A DNA stretch of 64,000 bases. Origin: Nymphaea colorata (Eukaryota; Streptophyta; Magnoliopsida; Nymphaeales; Nymphaeaceae). Under the pieces are notes generated by a model, which saw only the letters and a program-made list of their open reading frames with translations, was not told where the DNA came from and made no database searches. This document shows positions 22,641 to 50,629 of this stretch, piece by piece. The first letter of the stretch is position 1. Every line of letters begins with the position of its first letter. The translations under genes were made by a program, and so were the position numbers. The stretch covers positions 2,303,503-2,367,502 of the forward strand of contig NC_045143.1 in the NCBI RefSeq assembly GCF_008831285.2, written 5' to 3'.

Positions 22641-24304
22641 ACCCATAGTCTCATGTTAGGACCTAAAATAAGCCTTGATTCCAAACTCCCTAAGACTCAC
22701 AATTTCAAGTTTTCACTTCGGAGATCTACCCTTATAAGAGTAATCTTCACGTAAAATCTCTCTCTTTAATAACTTTTCAAATTTTCTTTTCCCTTTTGTT
22801 AAGTCTGAATTTATAAGTCATGTGGAGTTCATAAAAGTTTGATAGCTCATTTTTTGTGGCAAGACAAGCAACGGTGATCTCATAGTTTGCTTTTAACAAG
22901 ACAAACCGAGTCGAACAACGAGCAGCTTTGCTTGTTTGCCGCTAAAATCTTGGCCATAGTTTGCAAAAGTTAGTACTGTCTATTGCAACCAACAAAAAAA
23001 TTTGGGGTTTCCTTCGGAATGATAAGTACGGCTAAATGCGAGCACAGATTTTATCGGTGGAGTCCGCTGAATACGACCACCAAAATGCGATATCAGAATG
23101 TCTGCAACAGCTGAAATGTAAAATATCACAATCCCTTGGGAAACGGATTCACAGATTGGTTGTCAGAAGACTCGAAAAGAAGCTTTTGCAGGTTGGGGTC
23201 TTCAGTTCGAGGCAAACCACGACTCGCCAAGCTGGAGTTCAGGTGGTGAAAGGTTGAGGTACAGCTGGTCGGAAGCCGGCGGTCGATCGTTGGTCGGCGA
23301 AGAGCTTTTCGTATAGGGTAAGGAACTCCCTCTCTCTCTCTCGCAGACGAGCACACACACAAAAGTACTGAGCAATTGGATATGCAGAGGACCTGTTTGT
23401 TCAAAAAATCCTAACCAGATTATTTAGGTTTTTTTGTTAATCCAAGGCACAAGGAGTTTGGAGCAGAGTGTAGGGTGCCAGATTGTGTTATGTCAATAGT
23501 TGGCTCTTTAGTAGCAGTTTTTTGAATTGGTTGTAGCTGAAGAACTCCATAGTTTCTTCGTTCTTGACTGTGACTTGGTGACTTGAACTATATGTCTTGT
23601 ACCAGATTGAAGGAGTTACTGCCCATTGACCGATCATGCCATGAAGGATGCGAAGGGTTTATAGGTGGCAGTTTAAGACTTTAAGTTGTGAGGCGGGTGA
23701 ACAAAGATGAGTGATCGGATGGTGCTATTGGCCGTGGTATTTTTCTCAGATATGCACCATTCGTGTTCCTGCAGTTATTATGCAGCATTTCCTATTCTTC
23801 TGCAAGGATTAAACTTGCCTAATCTTCTTATCATTGAAAAACCACCCCGTACCAGGCCTTGATCTTTTGCTTTTTCTGTACATTTTTTAGCAGGATGTTG
23901 TTTAAATTTTCATTCTTGACAGAAATGTGCAGATAATATATTCTTCTGCCTCAATGATATAGCAATTTGTAGTTGCTGGGATAGGGCCAGTTTAAGTTCA
24001 TGGCCACCTTCTTATCTTGTGGCAGACAGTGTAGGTGCCATGCTTAGTTGCCACAAGAATCTCTGCCCTTTTCATTTTCGTGGCATCGGAGAGACTTGTT
24101 TGATAGTATATCAGGTTGTAAACTTGGTGTGAATCATGAGAAGCTTTTCTTAGGATATGTTTAAACCCTGAATCCTAGTTATTGATATGATGAACCAAAA
24201 AAATTGATTTTTTTTCCTCTTGGTCTTCTATGACAACGATTCAGAATATTTGTATACATTTTTTGTATACAAATCTAAACTAATTTTTAATTTCTTCTGG
24301 ACAG
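22641..24304. other. Upstream region of the TH1-like gene
   Basis: Presumably holds the promoter, 5' UTR, transit-peptide exon and first intron of the downstream gene. A (CT)n tract lies at about 23330. No confident TATA box was chosen. Confidence 0.4.
23036..23191 (+). CDS. Candidate first exon of the TH1-like gene (tentative)
   Basis: Starts with ATG, runs 52 codons to ...KKLLQ, and ends at a CAG|GTTGGG donor in phase 0. That phase fits the acceptor at 24304/24305, which opens a 33-codon frame ahead of the first ATG of the next exon. The peptide is basic but not clearly a chloroplast transit peptide, and other 5' exons are possible (for example the donor at 23319). Only a transcript would settle it. 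Confidence 0.25.
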
Positions 24305-24403
24305 AACTGCTCTTCAGGACACCATATCCAACCTCCTTCAGGCAGGCTGCAATTAGCTGAAAGTTTCACCAAACATTTGAGACCTCTACGAGCTAACATA
24401 AAG

Positions 24404-27400
24404 ATGACCTCCCGAAATTTAAGTGATGGAACTATCAAACATGCAGAAACCCTCAAAGAAATAAATGCAATATCTAAAGTTCCTCATGTAATGACTGTTG
24501 CGGGTTCTGATTCGGGGGCAGGAGCTGGCATACAAGCTGATTTAAAGGCTTGTGCTGCACTTGGTGTTTTCTGTTCTTCTGTCATTACAGCAGTGACTGC
24601 TCAAAACACTTGCGGAGTCCAGGTGAGTCCAGGTGGTGCAACTCTCTCAACATTGAATTTGTTAATTTTGTGCAAGAATGAGAAACTATTTTTGTGGTCA
24701 CAGGGAATTCATGAGGTGCCAGAAAATTTTATTTATGAACAACTGAAGTCAGTATTATCAGATATGCATGTCGATGTGGTAAATTGCTGATTCTTTGCCA
24801 TTTTAACCAATTAAGTTTTGCTTGCTTATTTATTAATTTGATGCGTGTTATCCAATGATATCTAAAAACTATTCTGATTAGTTAGTTTCACAAAACTATG
24901 CATTAGTAGGTCACTTTTGAGTTTTGACGCTGCTATCTTATTTCCCCAGGTGAAAACTGGGATGCTTCCTTCTGTTGGTGTGGTTAAGGTTCTCTGTGAC
25001 AGCTTGAAAGAGTTCCCTGTTAAAGGTAAGTTGCATTTCTTTAGGGTCAAAACATTGTGATTCTTGTTGCTGTGTAGCATGACTTTATTCTCGAGTGCAG
25101 CTCTAGTGGTAGATCCTGTCATGGTTTCTACAAGTGGAGATGCACTGTCAGGGCCATCTGTCCTAGATATACTTCGGTATGTAAAATTTATTGCACTAGA
25201 TGTATCAAATGTTAAGTAGATAGCACATGGGCTTCTCTCAAATACTATGGCTGATGTCCATGCTTTCTGGGTCTGCTGCCCCCTAGGCATATATGAACAT
25301 ACCAACTTCCATCTGCAAAATGTATTGGGATGTTAAGAGAACATTTTGAAACATCTCATGTTGTGTGCCTATTTTTTTGAAAAGGAAATAAATTTTCCTT
25401 TTTCTTTTCTTTGAAGTACTTGTTATTTGCCTGAGTGTCTCACAAAGTTGATTCTGCATTTGGGACACAGGAAGGACCTTCTTCCCATGGCGGACATTGT
25501 TACTCCAAATCTTAAAGAAGCGTCTACTTTATTGGGTGGAACTGAGGTCAAAACAGTTGCTGATATGCATTCTGCAGCAAAATCAATCTATTCTTTAGGC
25601 CCAAGGTTGAAATTTGGATTATAATTTAAACTCTAAGTGATATTGTTAATACGAGAAAGAAAGCTTTCTTATGCTCTTTAAATTTGACTACATATATTGG
25701 CTGAAACATTATTGTCTTTATTAGTTTTATTTCATAGTACTTATGTGCTGCAGCCCGCTTGGTTCAAATGTTTATGGCATGGGCTGGTGCAACTTTAGGT
25801 TGTAGATCAAGTGTGAAAGCTGGTTTGTTTCACACCAGCTTATTAGTGGATTTATATGTTATAATCCTATGTTTGTTTGGGAAAATGAAAAGATAACTGA
25901 TATTTGGCCACTCATTATTTGATTATCAGCAAACTGTGTGCTGCATAACATGTGTATGTTCCACATCTACCAGTGCCATGCAAATAAAGTTATGGTTCAT
26001 GTTAGACCTGACACATCTATCCTAGGAGTATGACTTAAAAGTCATCCTCTAGGGTAGCTTTTAACTTTAAGCATATCTACAGTCTTTTCTTTTATTTTTC
26101 TTGTTACTGCTTTCTGGGAATTAAGTATCTGCTATTTTTTTTTTCCAGAAATGTTCTGGTCAAAGGTGGGCACCTTCCAGACTCATCAGATGCTATTGAT
26201 GTATTTTTTGATGGTAGGGTGAGACTGTACTACAATGTCCTTATGGTCCTTTCAAATGTAAACATTTTTATTTCCTCTTAGCTGATGTCCTATGTGCTTT
26301 TATGTGTGTGTTGTTATATACCTACCAACAATATTGAATTGGAAAAAACTGTTGCTGGCATGCATAGGTGTGCATTCTGTTGAGCTCCAGGCACCACGTA
26401 TCAGGGCTTATAATACACATGGAACTGGTTGCACCCTGGCATCATGTATAGCTGCTGAGCTGGCAAAAGGTTCTCCTATGCTTCCAGCCGTCCAGGTAAG
26501 TTTATAACCATGGCCTAATGAGTTCCATTTAGAAAGCAATCTCTCCATTATTAGTTTCAGCAGGAAAGGTGTTTGTTTTTTTATTTTGGAGTTACAAACT
26601 TACAACTTTTGCTCCATGAATCTTGTCAACTGAAATTACCTCTTTTCTATAGAACCTCAAATGATGTTCTTAGTGGGCTTTATCTTTTTTCTTGATTCTT
26701 TTTACCTTGTGATGGTGGAAGAAGGGGAACCTTTTTAAACCTTTTACCTCATGTTCTTAGTAGAAGATAACACCAGGATCCATATATGTTGGAGACTTGC
26801 ACTTTGTGGAACAATTGAAGAGCCATATCGATGACGGCATTTCGTGACACATATGCTTCCTCTTCCCAAATTAAAGCAGGATATTAGCGGGACTTGAGTA
26901 ATGCAAAAGATAATCGGTTTCAGGCTCCAGTCCTGATGTGAGAAATTTTTCCAATCTAAGATACAATTGGGGCATATGTCCTGATCAGGAATTTGTTCAC
27001 ATGAAAACTGTTGATTTTTGTTAAAATTAGAGTCAGATGAGGTTCTGTATTTGGATCTGGATGTGAAGGTACTGAAATTCGTTATGAAGTCTGATTAGTA
27101 AATTAGTAATAAGAGTCTATTCTCTTGTCAATGCAGCAGCTGACTGGAATTCACTAGATATATCCCCTAAACCCTGACTATGTCCCTATTTGAGAAAGTC
27201 TTTGTGTGTCATGCAGGTGATTTAGCTAGAATTGTTTGGCTGGTACACATAAAAGCTATTATAGGTCAATCAGTTGTAAATGGACAATATATGGGTTCCT
27301 GAAACATGTTGCTTTTAGCAAAAGGGTAAAAGCTCAATTGATTCTGATACAAGTTCAATGTTGCTAACAATATAAGAAAGCCTTTTCACTTGAGTATAAA

Positions 27401-28157
27401 ACTTAACCAGAAAATTGTGGTATACCACAGATTCCTCAAATCAACATTTGTTTACCAAGGGGAAAAAAACTTATCAATTTTTCATGGCAGAAAATTTAGG
27501 GATCCTTCTTTTTTCGGTAGGACCCTGTGGTAATTGATTTGCCTTAAAATATATGTATAAAAGTTTTGAAGTTTTGGCAGGCAGCAAAACAGTTTGTTGA
27601 GCAGGCGCTTGAGCACAGCCAAGAGTTTCTCATAGGAAGTGGGCCTCAGCGGCCATTTAATCACTTATTCATGCTTCAAACTGGTGATGTGAAACAGCCA
27701 CAGAAACCATTTAAGCCAGCTGATTTGTTCTTATATGCAGTCACTGATTCTGGAATGAACAAAAAATGGGGCCGTTCCATTTCAGAAGCTGTGAAAGCTG
27801 CCATTGAAGGTGGGGCAACAATTGTCCAATTGAGGTTAGTTTTCTTTAAATTAAAAAAAGTCCCTCTGTAAAGTTTTCTAAATTTGTACTTTTCGGTGCT
27901 GACATAAACAATTCTTTAGATGCATTTTAAATATATGCTGAATGTTTACTCCTTTCTGCTTACTGAAATTTGTTATGACGTTGTATATGTGATTCTTATG
28001 TTCATGGTAGGTTTGCATCGAGAGATTTCTCTAATTTCATCTGGTTTCTAGTGATTAAGAATTCAAATGCCTGGTCATCTGGTCTTGAGACTTTTGGTGG
28101 TTCAGTTGAATGATTCAGTTCAGGATTTAGGTGTATCTGACTGAGCCAGCTTGTAGC

Positions 28158-28203
<46 letters not shown>

Positions 28204-28968
28204 AGTAAAATTGACATTTGTGACTGACAGTCGAACTTAACATATCTTATAATTTTTGGGTCTAAGCATTTTCTGGCCATTATTGTATCAAAAGCTGCAG
28301 GAAAGTCTATTATCGTCCTGCATAAACTGTAGTTACATCAAGAAGGTATCAATCACACAGTTTGATGAAAGAAAATCCAGATCATGAATGGATTTGTTGA
28401 AGATTAAAATGTAATCTGCTCATAAGTTTCTTTCTTTTGCAGAGAAAAGGAGGCTGAAACCAAGAAATTTGTAGAAGCAGCTGAGGAATGCATGGAGATT
28501 TGCAAGTCATTTGGTGTGCCTCTGTTAATTAATGACCGGATAGATGTAGCCCTTGCTTGTGATGCTGATGGAGTGCATGTTGGGCAGTCAGATATGAGTG
28601 TCCCCATGTCTCGCAAGCTACTTGGCCCTGGAAAGATCATTGGTGTCTCCTGCAAGACTCCTGAGCAAGCCCGAAAAGCTTGGTTGGATGGTGCTGACTA
28701 TATTGGCTGTGGTGGCATGTTCCCTACAAATACAAAGCAGAACAACCCTACGATTGGGTTGGCTGGATTGAAAGCAGTCTGTGAGAGCTCACCGTTACCT
28801 GTTGTGGCTATTGGTGGCATTGGCATCAAGAATGCCCATTTGGTCATGGAATCTGGCTTCCCAAATTTAAGCGGTGTAGCTGTTGTCTCAGCACTGTTTG
28901 ATCGAGAATCTATTTCTGAGGAGACTCGTAGGCTGAAGTCTGTGATCTCAAAAGTGGTATCAAACTGA
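24404..28968 (+). CDS. TH1: Bifunctional HMP-P kinase / thiamine-phosphate synthase (TH1)
   Basis: Nine coding exons: 24404-24622, 24704-24778, 24950-25025, 25101-25176, 25471-25605, 26149-26213, 26368-26495, 27581-27834 and 28443-28968. All are GT-AG and in phase, giving 517 aa from this ATG (Arabidopsis TH1 is about 522). The N-terminal half is Thi[11 protein letters not shown] (33-42), [11 protein letters not shown] and HGTGC with the conserved Cys (233-237). The C-terminal half is ThiE: QLREKEAE (from 341), [25 protein letters not shown] and VVAIGGIGI. It phosphorylates HMP-P and couples HMP-PP with HET-P to give thiamine phosphate, normally in the chloroplast. The exon containing this ATG is open for 33 codons upstream to an acceptor at 24304 ([14 protein letters not shown]...), so part of the transit peptide probably lies upstream. 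An alternative donor 5 nt after 26213 would shift the frame. Confidence 0.95.
28162..28201. repeat. (TA)n microsatellite in TH1 last intron
   Basis: Forty bases of uninterrupted alternating T and A, about 240 bp upstream of the final TH1 exon. Confidence 0.97.
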
Positions 28969-31835
28969 TATGAAATGGTCACAGAATCTGATAACTTATG
29001 CTCAGTTGGCTTGAGAAAATAAATGGATAATCTATTCTTCATTGTAGCCAATAAATTGGTTTGCATGGAAATAAATGGTTTTAGAAATCTCTGACTCAAT
29101 TTGTCACACTTGTTTTGCCGCTCATCATGGAAGCAATTTATAAGTTTTGTGTCACAAAATTATTGCACAGACAAAGGTAGGTCACACGTTTCAAGAAACA
29201 TATGCCGGTTTCTGTTAAACTGTTATAGGAGTTTCAAGATTTTGAAGATCACGGGATTGTTCGAAGTCTCTTCTTGTGATAGCCAAACAACTCAGATGAT
29301 CCTATCTGCATTTGTTTCCCCCCAATATTCTATATATGAGAGCCGGTATTATCCCAGGATGCCAAAGAGGTTGTTGAGATTCCAATTTCAAGCAGGGCGA
29401 CAAGTATCTGTCGGGTTTTACTATTGCTCCCATTAAGGTCTAGGTCTCAAACTACTCTTATTGGAAAAAAGGAAGTGATGCTGGAGAAATGGAGAATCCT
29501 GCATCCGGACATTTCCCTTTGTGCTTATATCTTGATTGAATTTGAAGGAGTCAGTACAACTGGGGAGGCCCATGGCCAGGCCAGTAGGCCTTACTGTGCA
29601 GCAAAGGCCCTTAACTCTCCAATTTTAAAATGTTGGGGAGGTGACAGTGCGGAAGACAAAAACCAGCACAACCAAATTTTCCACTAAAAAAAATGAGTTC
29701 TCTGCTCTAAGGAAAATTTCCAATGTCTTGCAAGATCCAGGTGCCTCAATAAACAATCACTGGCATTTCAGGTCACAACCTGCCCATGCAAATTTCTGCA
29801 GTTTCTGTCTAATGGTTTTGCCATAATTGGATGTAACAAGATCTCATGGAAATATGAGTTTACGTGCTTCAGCTTTCTATGATTCACCCTGTTCGCCGAA
29901 AAGGCCAGTACGAGCCGAAGTATATCCTATCGTTTTAAAAGGTTAATGATACAAAATAAAAACCAATATCAGGAAACCGATCACTCTTCGTTCTTGTGAA
30001 AAATGAGTTCCATATCGCCTGATAGGTTTTTACCTAAAACTACGTGACCACTAACAACGCTGGATAATAATTTGAATAAACTTGATTGTAGGAACTTAGT
30101 CTCAGCATCCACACAAGTAACAAGAAATTGTTCGAACGACATTAGATTGCATCCAAAACTTAGTTTTAGCATCATAGCCAGTGCAAAAAAACTTAATTCA
30201 GCGACAAAATCTAAGGTCTTGTTTGGGTTATACCTTTAAAAAATAATGTTTGTGATGACATTTGTACTAACTATTTTGTAAAACTTGTTTGTTTTAGTGA
30301 CGAAAGAAGAACAATATTTTCTGCTAATAACCTGAAGGGGGCTGAGCTCTTCACTCCCCCAATTTGTATATGATATTTTGTTAAAGTTGAGTTTTTCAAC
30401 AACCCAATTTCCACCATCACCCAAGCACACCTTAAACAAGTAAAATTAAATGAACATTTGAACTGTTACCCAAACAACTGATATGTATATAAATGGTGTG
30501 AACCAATACTAAACAACGAAAAATGCTTGTAATCTTTTTTTTTCTTTGTTTTTTTCTTAACTGTACATTATGATGTAGCGGACGACACACATATATATGA
30601 AAATCATATGGATATATAATAGATGAACTAATGTTGTTATTACATGTATATATATATAATATGACAAACATGTGTAGATTAGTTCTGTTCTGCCTGTGTT
30701 TGTGCCCACAGGAATTTTTGTTGATGATCGTCACTATGATTATGTTTGGTGGTGGTTAGACTATTAGTGTGTATTTGCAACCTACAATGATTTGTGCTAC
30801 TACATTTATGGTAGTAAGCTTAGCTTTAGCCAAACTTAAGATTTCAATTCATAAGTGGTAGCTTTGAGCTGCATACTGGTTTTTATTTGAGATAAATGTA
30901 TATCCATTTTTCCAAACCATACCCTACTTAAGGTTAGACATTTTCATACTCATATTGCAATCTAACTCAATTTCCATTTTATCTCTACAGGTAGTTTTTG
31001 ATTGACTATTGACTTTTGGATGAACTCCATAAGTTTTGGTACAAACTAGCATTGACAATCTATACATTGAATCGAGTTTGAGATTTTTTTTTTCATTGAG
31101 TCATTGTAATCTTTTTTCTTTGGGCTATACATTAATTCTTGTGACATCGTTATTCTCATTGGATCTGTTTTTGCTTTGGTTATTACTTAAATTTGATTTA
31201 ACGTTTAAAACTTGATGTTCATTCCTTAATATATCTATACTTTTTTCTTTTATATATATATATATATATATAATTTTGTGTCAAAACTTGAGTAGTGACC
31301 GAAGCGCCCTTTATATATATGTATATATGTCCTTAAATTTTTAGTATGATTTTGTTGTCATATAAGCAAATAGGACATTTTTTAATCCCTTGTGGCTTGC
31401 CAACTAATTGGCTTGTTTGACGCGGCTGGAGTAACCGGCTTTGAGTTGAATAAACGCTCGGTTCGCTAACGACGTTTTATTAGCCTTACCTGCTACCCTC
31501 CCTCCAACACACAGAGCACTGGCACTTGCCACGAGTAACTGAAGCGTGCGAACATGATGCACACGAGCGGTTAACGTTTGGAAATACATGGAGATCGTGG
31601 CAGCGCGCGGAGAGCAGTCCCGAGGAAGAGATGCAAGAAGCGAAGACGCAGCGGACAACGAGGAGGAAGAGAGGGAGAAGAAGAAGCAGCGGCAGCGGAA
31701 AGTCGGACTGCGCCTGATTATTCACGATCTTTGTCTTGTCAAGTTCCCGTACATTTCCCCTGTGCGCTCCACTTAAGAGGACTGAGATCGGGATCAACAT
31801 TAGATCTGGTTCTGCAAGATTCGGAATTAGGACCG
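28969..31835. other. Intergenic between TH1 and SEC31
   Basis: The first 100-150 bp are the probable TH1 3' UTR (AATAAA-like strings at about 29020-29075). There is no TPP riboswitch-like motif there. The rest is AT-rich with short (TA)n and no recognisable gene. A GC-richer CpG-bearing segment begins near 31410 and leads into the SEC31 promoter. Confidence 0.5.
30212..30434. mobile_element. Probable Tourist/Harbinger-like MITE, about 220 bp
   Basis: The left end TAAGGTCTTGTTTGGGTTA and the right end, read as reverse complement TTAAGGTGTGCTTGGGTGA, are imperfect inverted repeats next to TAA/TTA, the target typical of PIF/Harbinger MITEs. No coding capacity. Divergence between the ends indicates age. 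Confidence 0.5.
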
Positions 31836-31842
31836 TATAAAA
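31836..31842 (+). promoter_or_regulatory. Candidate TATA box of SEC31
   Basis: TATAAAA, 44 bp before the SEC31 ATG at 31886. This position would give a very short 5' UTR of roughly 20 nt, so an upstream start site is also possible. Confidence 0.4.
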
Positions 31843-31885
31843 ACGAGAACGAAGGAGAGAGAGAGTTTGCGCGGAATTGGCATCC

Positions 31886-48305
<16,420 letters not shown>

Positions 48306-50629
48306 GATTGAGCAACCTCAGCACTGATTGGCTTTCCTTTCCTGATCGCAGTGCAAGAAGCAGCAGCGTTTCTACCAGTGATGGTCTCTGCGTCCTTCAG
48401 TCGATAACGTTTTGAAGTGCCAGTGCGGCCTCTTTGTATTCCTCAGGATTTCGTTTCATTTTTCTTGATCAAATGGGTTCTATGAGATGGCGCCGTTACT
48501 GCTTAGCTGGTGGCCGTGCAAGCTGGGGCTTGGTTTGTTAGTTTTTATACAAACGATTGTCTCATAAATTTTAGTCCTTTGTCTCTTTGCTAATTCAATT
48601 ATTCTACCAATTATTTTTCCATATCAAGATGTAAATTGCTGAACATCATGTCACAATTCTCAATGGTGGATCCTGGCAAACCGTCTTCTGAGTCGCCGTC
48701 TTGGAAAGTCGACACTCTCGGTGAATGATTTTGCAAACAGTTATTCACGGCATATCTGTTTAGGTACCAAGTTGAGATTAATCTCCGTTGGAATTTCTTT
48801 TGATGAAAAATTGAAATGAAAATCAGATCAAATAGAAAAAGATCAAGCAAAAATAAGTTCTTCATTTTTATGTGCATTTTTATAAGCCAATGCAGGTGAT
48901 ATCGATGAGACAGCATAAGATCCCCCAGCATTCCTTTCTCTTGAAAACCTTTGTACGGACAATATGGACGAGCTCATTGGGGTTTGATGTCTACAATGCA
49001 CCTAAGTGTCCTCGTAAGCAACTTGATTCAGATGAGCCAAGGCTGTCAATAGGCTAAGGCGGGACCAAGTCACATGCCTAATGAAAGATAATGTGAGATG
49101 TAAACAGATGTAGAAGGTGGTACTGGAGGTTTCTAATGAGTCATCAAACTTGTTCGGCAAGAAAATTCAGATCCACTTGTATGTTCCAAAAACTAGACAT
49201 AGGGAATGAACACCATTTATAAATGACTGAAAAAAAACGGGTTTGCCCTAAAATCCTACTATTTGGAGTTAGTTCATGTGAGACTGTATGACATATTTAG
49301 GAGTGACAATCACACACTTGGCAATGTTTACTTGTGGCAATTTTAAAAAAAATAAAAAGGCTCATGCCTACCAAGAAAGAAGGCATGTTTTTATCAGACA
49401 GCCATTTGAACCCCCTTTTTTGTTTCTTTGAATAGTTCCCAAATAAATTAATCACCTGTAAGCATCACCACTGAACACAGTGCTCCTTGAAACACAGTAT
49501 TCCGTGAATGTGTTTCAAAAAATGGACAAGTTCATGGACTCTGTGTGTCCCAGGGAACACAGCATTCCCGTTACCAAATGCCCTCTAATGTGTACGGGTT
49601 TTCCTTTCTACCAGAACATAAATCACTTCCATCAATTTACCATAGTGACCACTAATTCCAAATCACGAGTCAGAATGCCCAAAATTTCCTCAAAACAATT
49701 TTTCCTCCTAATATCTACGCCCATATTCCCCCTTAGCTTATGCTAATACTGTTAATGCATATTTAAAGCTTTTTCATTATCCTTTCATAAATTTATGTTG
49801 AAATTAGGTTCATCCTCAACAAAGCTAATTGCTAAACATTAGGCATTGTTTTCAGCTGTTCCTATTGTTAATGGAGACATTCGCCTTCCCTTGAGGGAAG
49901 TTCCAGAATGTCTGAATTATTTTCAGACATGGACTAAAATCAGACGAAAATTCAATTGCAGCGTCTCAATTAGTTACTTACTCAAAGTAGCTTGCAATTT
50001 CTACTAGCAGCAGGGGATCTCGAGTTTAATGTGATAGGAAGCCTCGTGAATCAAACCAGTTAAATGACCGACGACCTCCACCATGGACAGCACCATGAGA
50101 AAGCTTAATAGTTGCGAGAACAGAAGTATGATTTAGATTCAAGGTCTTCACCTTATGAGAATCTGCACTGGTAGTAGAAGTTAATGAGCTGAACACAAGT
50201 TGACTTGATAAGATTACAGCGACGAACCCAAACTGGTGATGATTCTAGCTGGGCTCCTATAAGCTTATTAACCAAGTGAGCTATTAACCAGCTGCCCGTC
50301 GAATGCATGCCTTTTCCAGACATTTTTTAATCTACTCTCTTTTAAATGTTATAGGGCTAATTGACCCTTGTAAAATCAACCATATAAATCATACTTTTAC
50401 AGTTAAAATTTGGTCCGTGTTGCCACTGCGTCATTTTGAGGAGCTTCGGCTTAGAAAAACATTTGGATATAGCGTGAACTGGGTCCGTGGTGAACCCGTT
50501 ACACGCTCTCCTTTGGAGCTCGCGAATTCCAGAATTGATTTTCTGTCCTCCGTCGCGCCATGAGTTTCTGCTGGTTAAACCCTTCTGCTACAATTGTCTC
50601 TTGGGTTTAAGAGCCTGGAAGTTCATGGT
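48306..50629. other. Intergenic between SEC31 and the TPR gene
   Basis: The first few hundred bases are the probable SEC31 3' UTR. Around 49450-49600 there are imperfect repeats of AACACAG/TGTGTTTC type on both strands, possibly MITE debris. No gene seen. Confidence 0.45.

Noticed and set aside
28969-29100. TPP riboswitch in the TH1 3' UTR
   Set aside because: No conserved THI-box-like sequence was seen; in plants it is known mainly from THIC.
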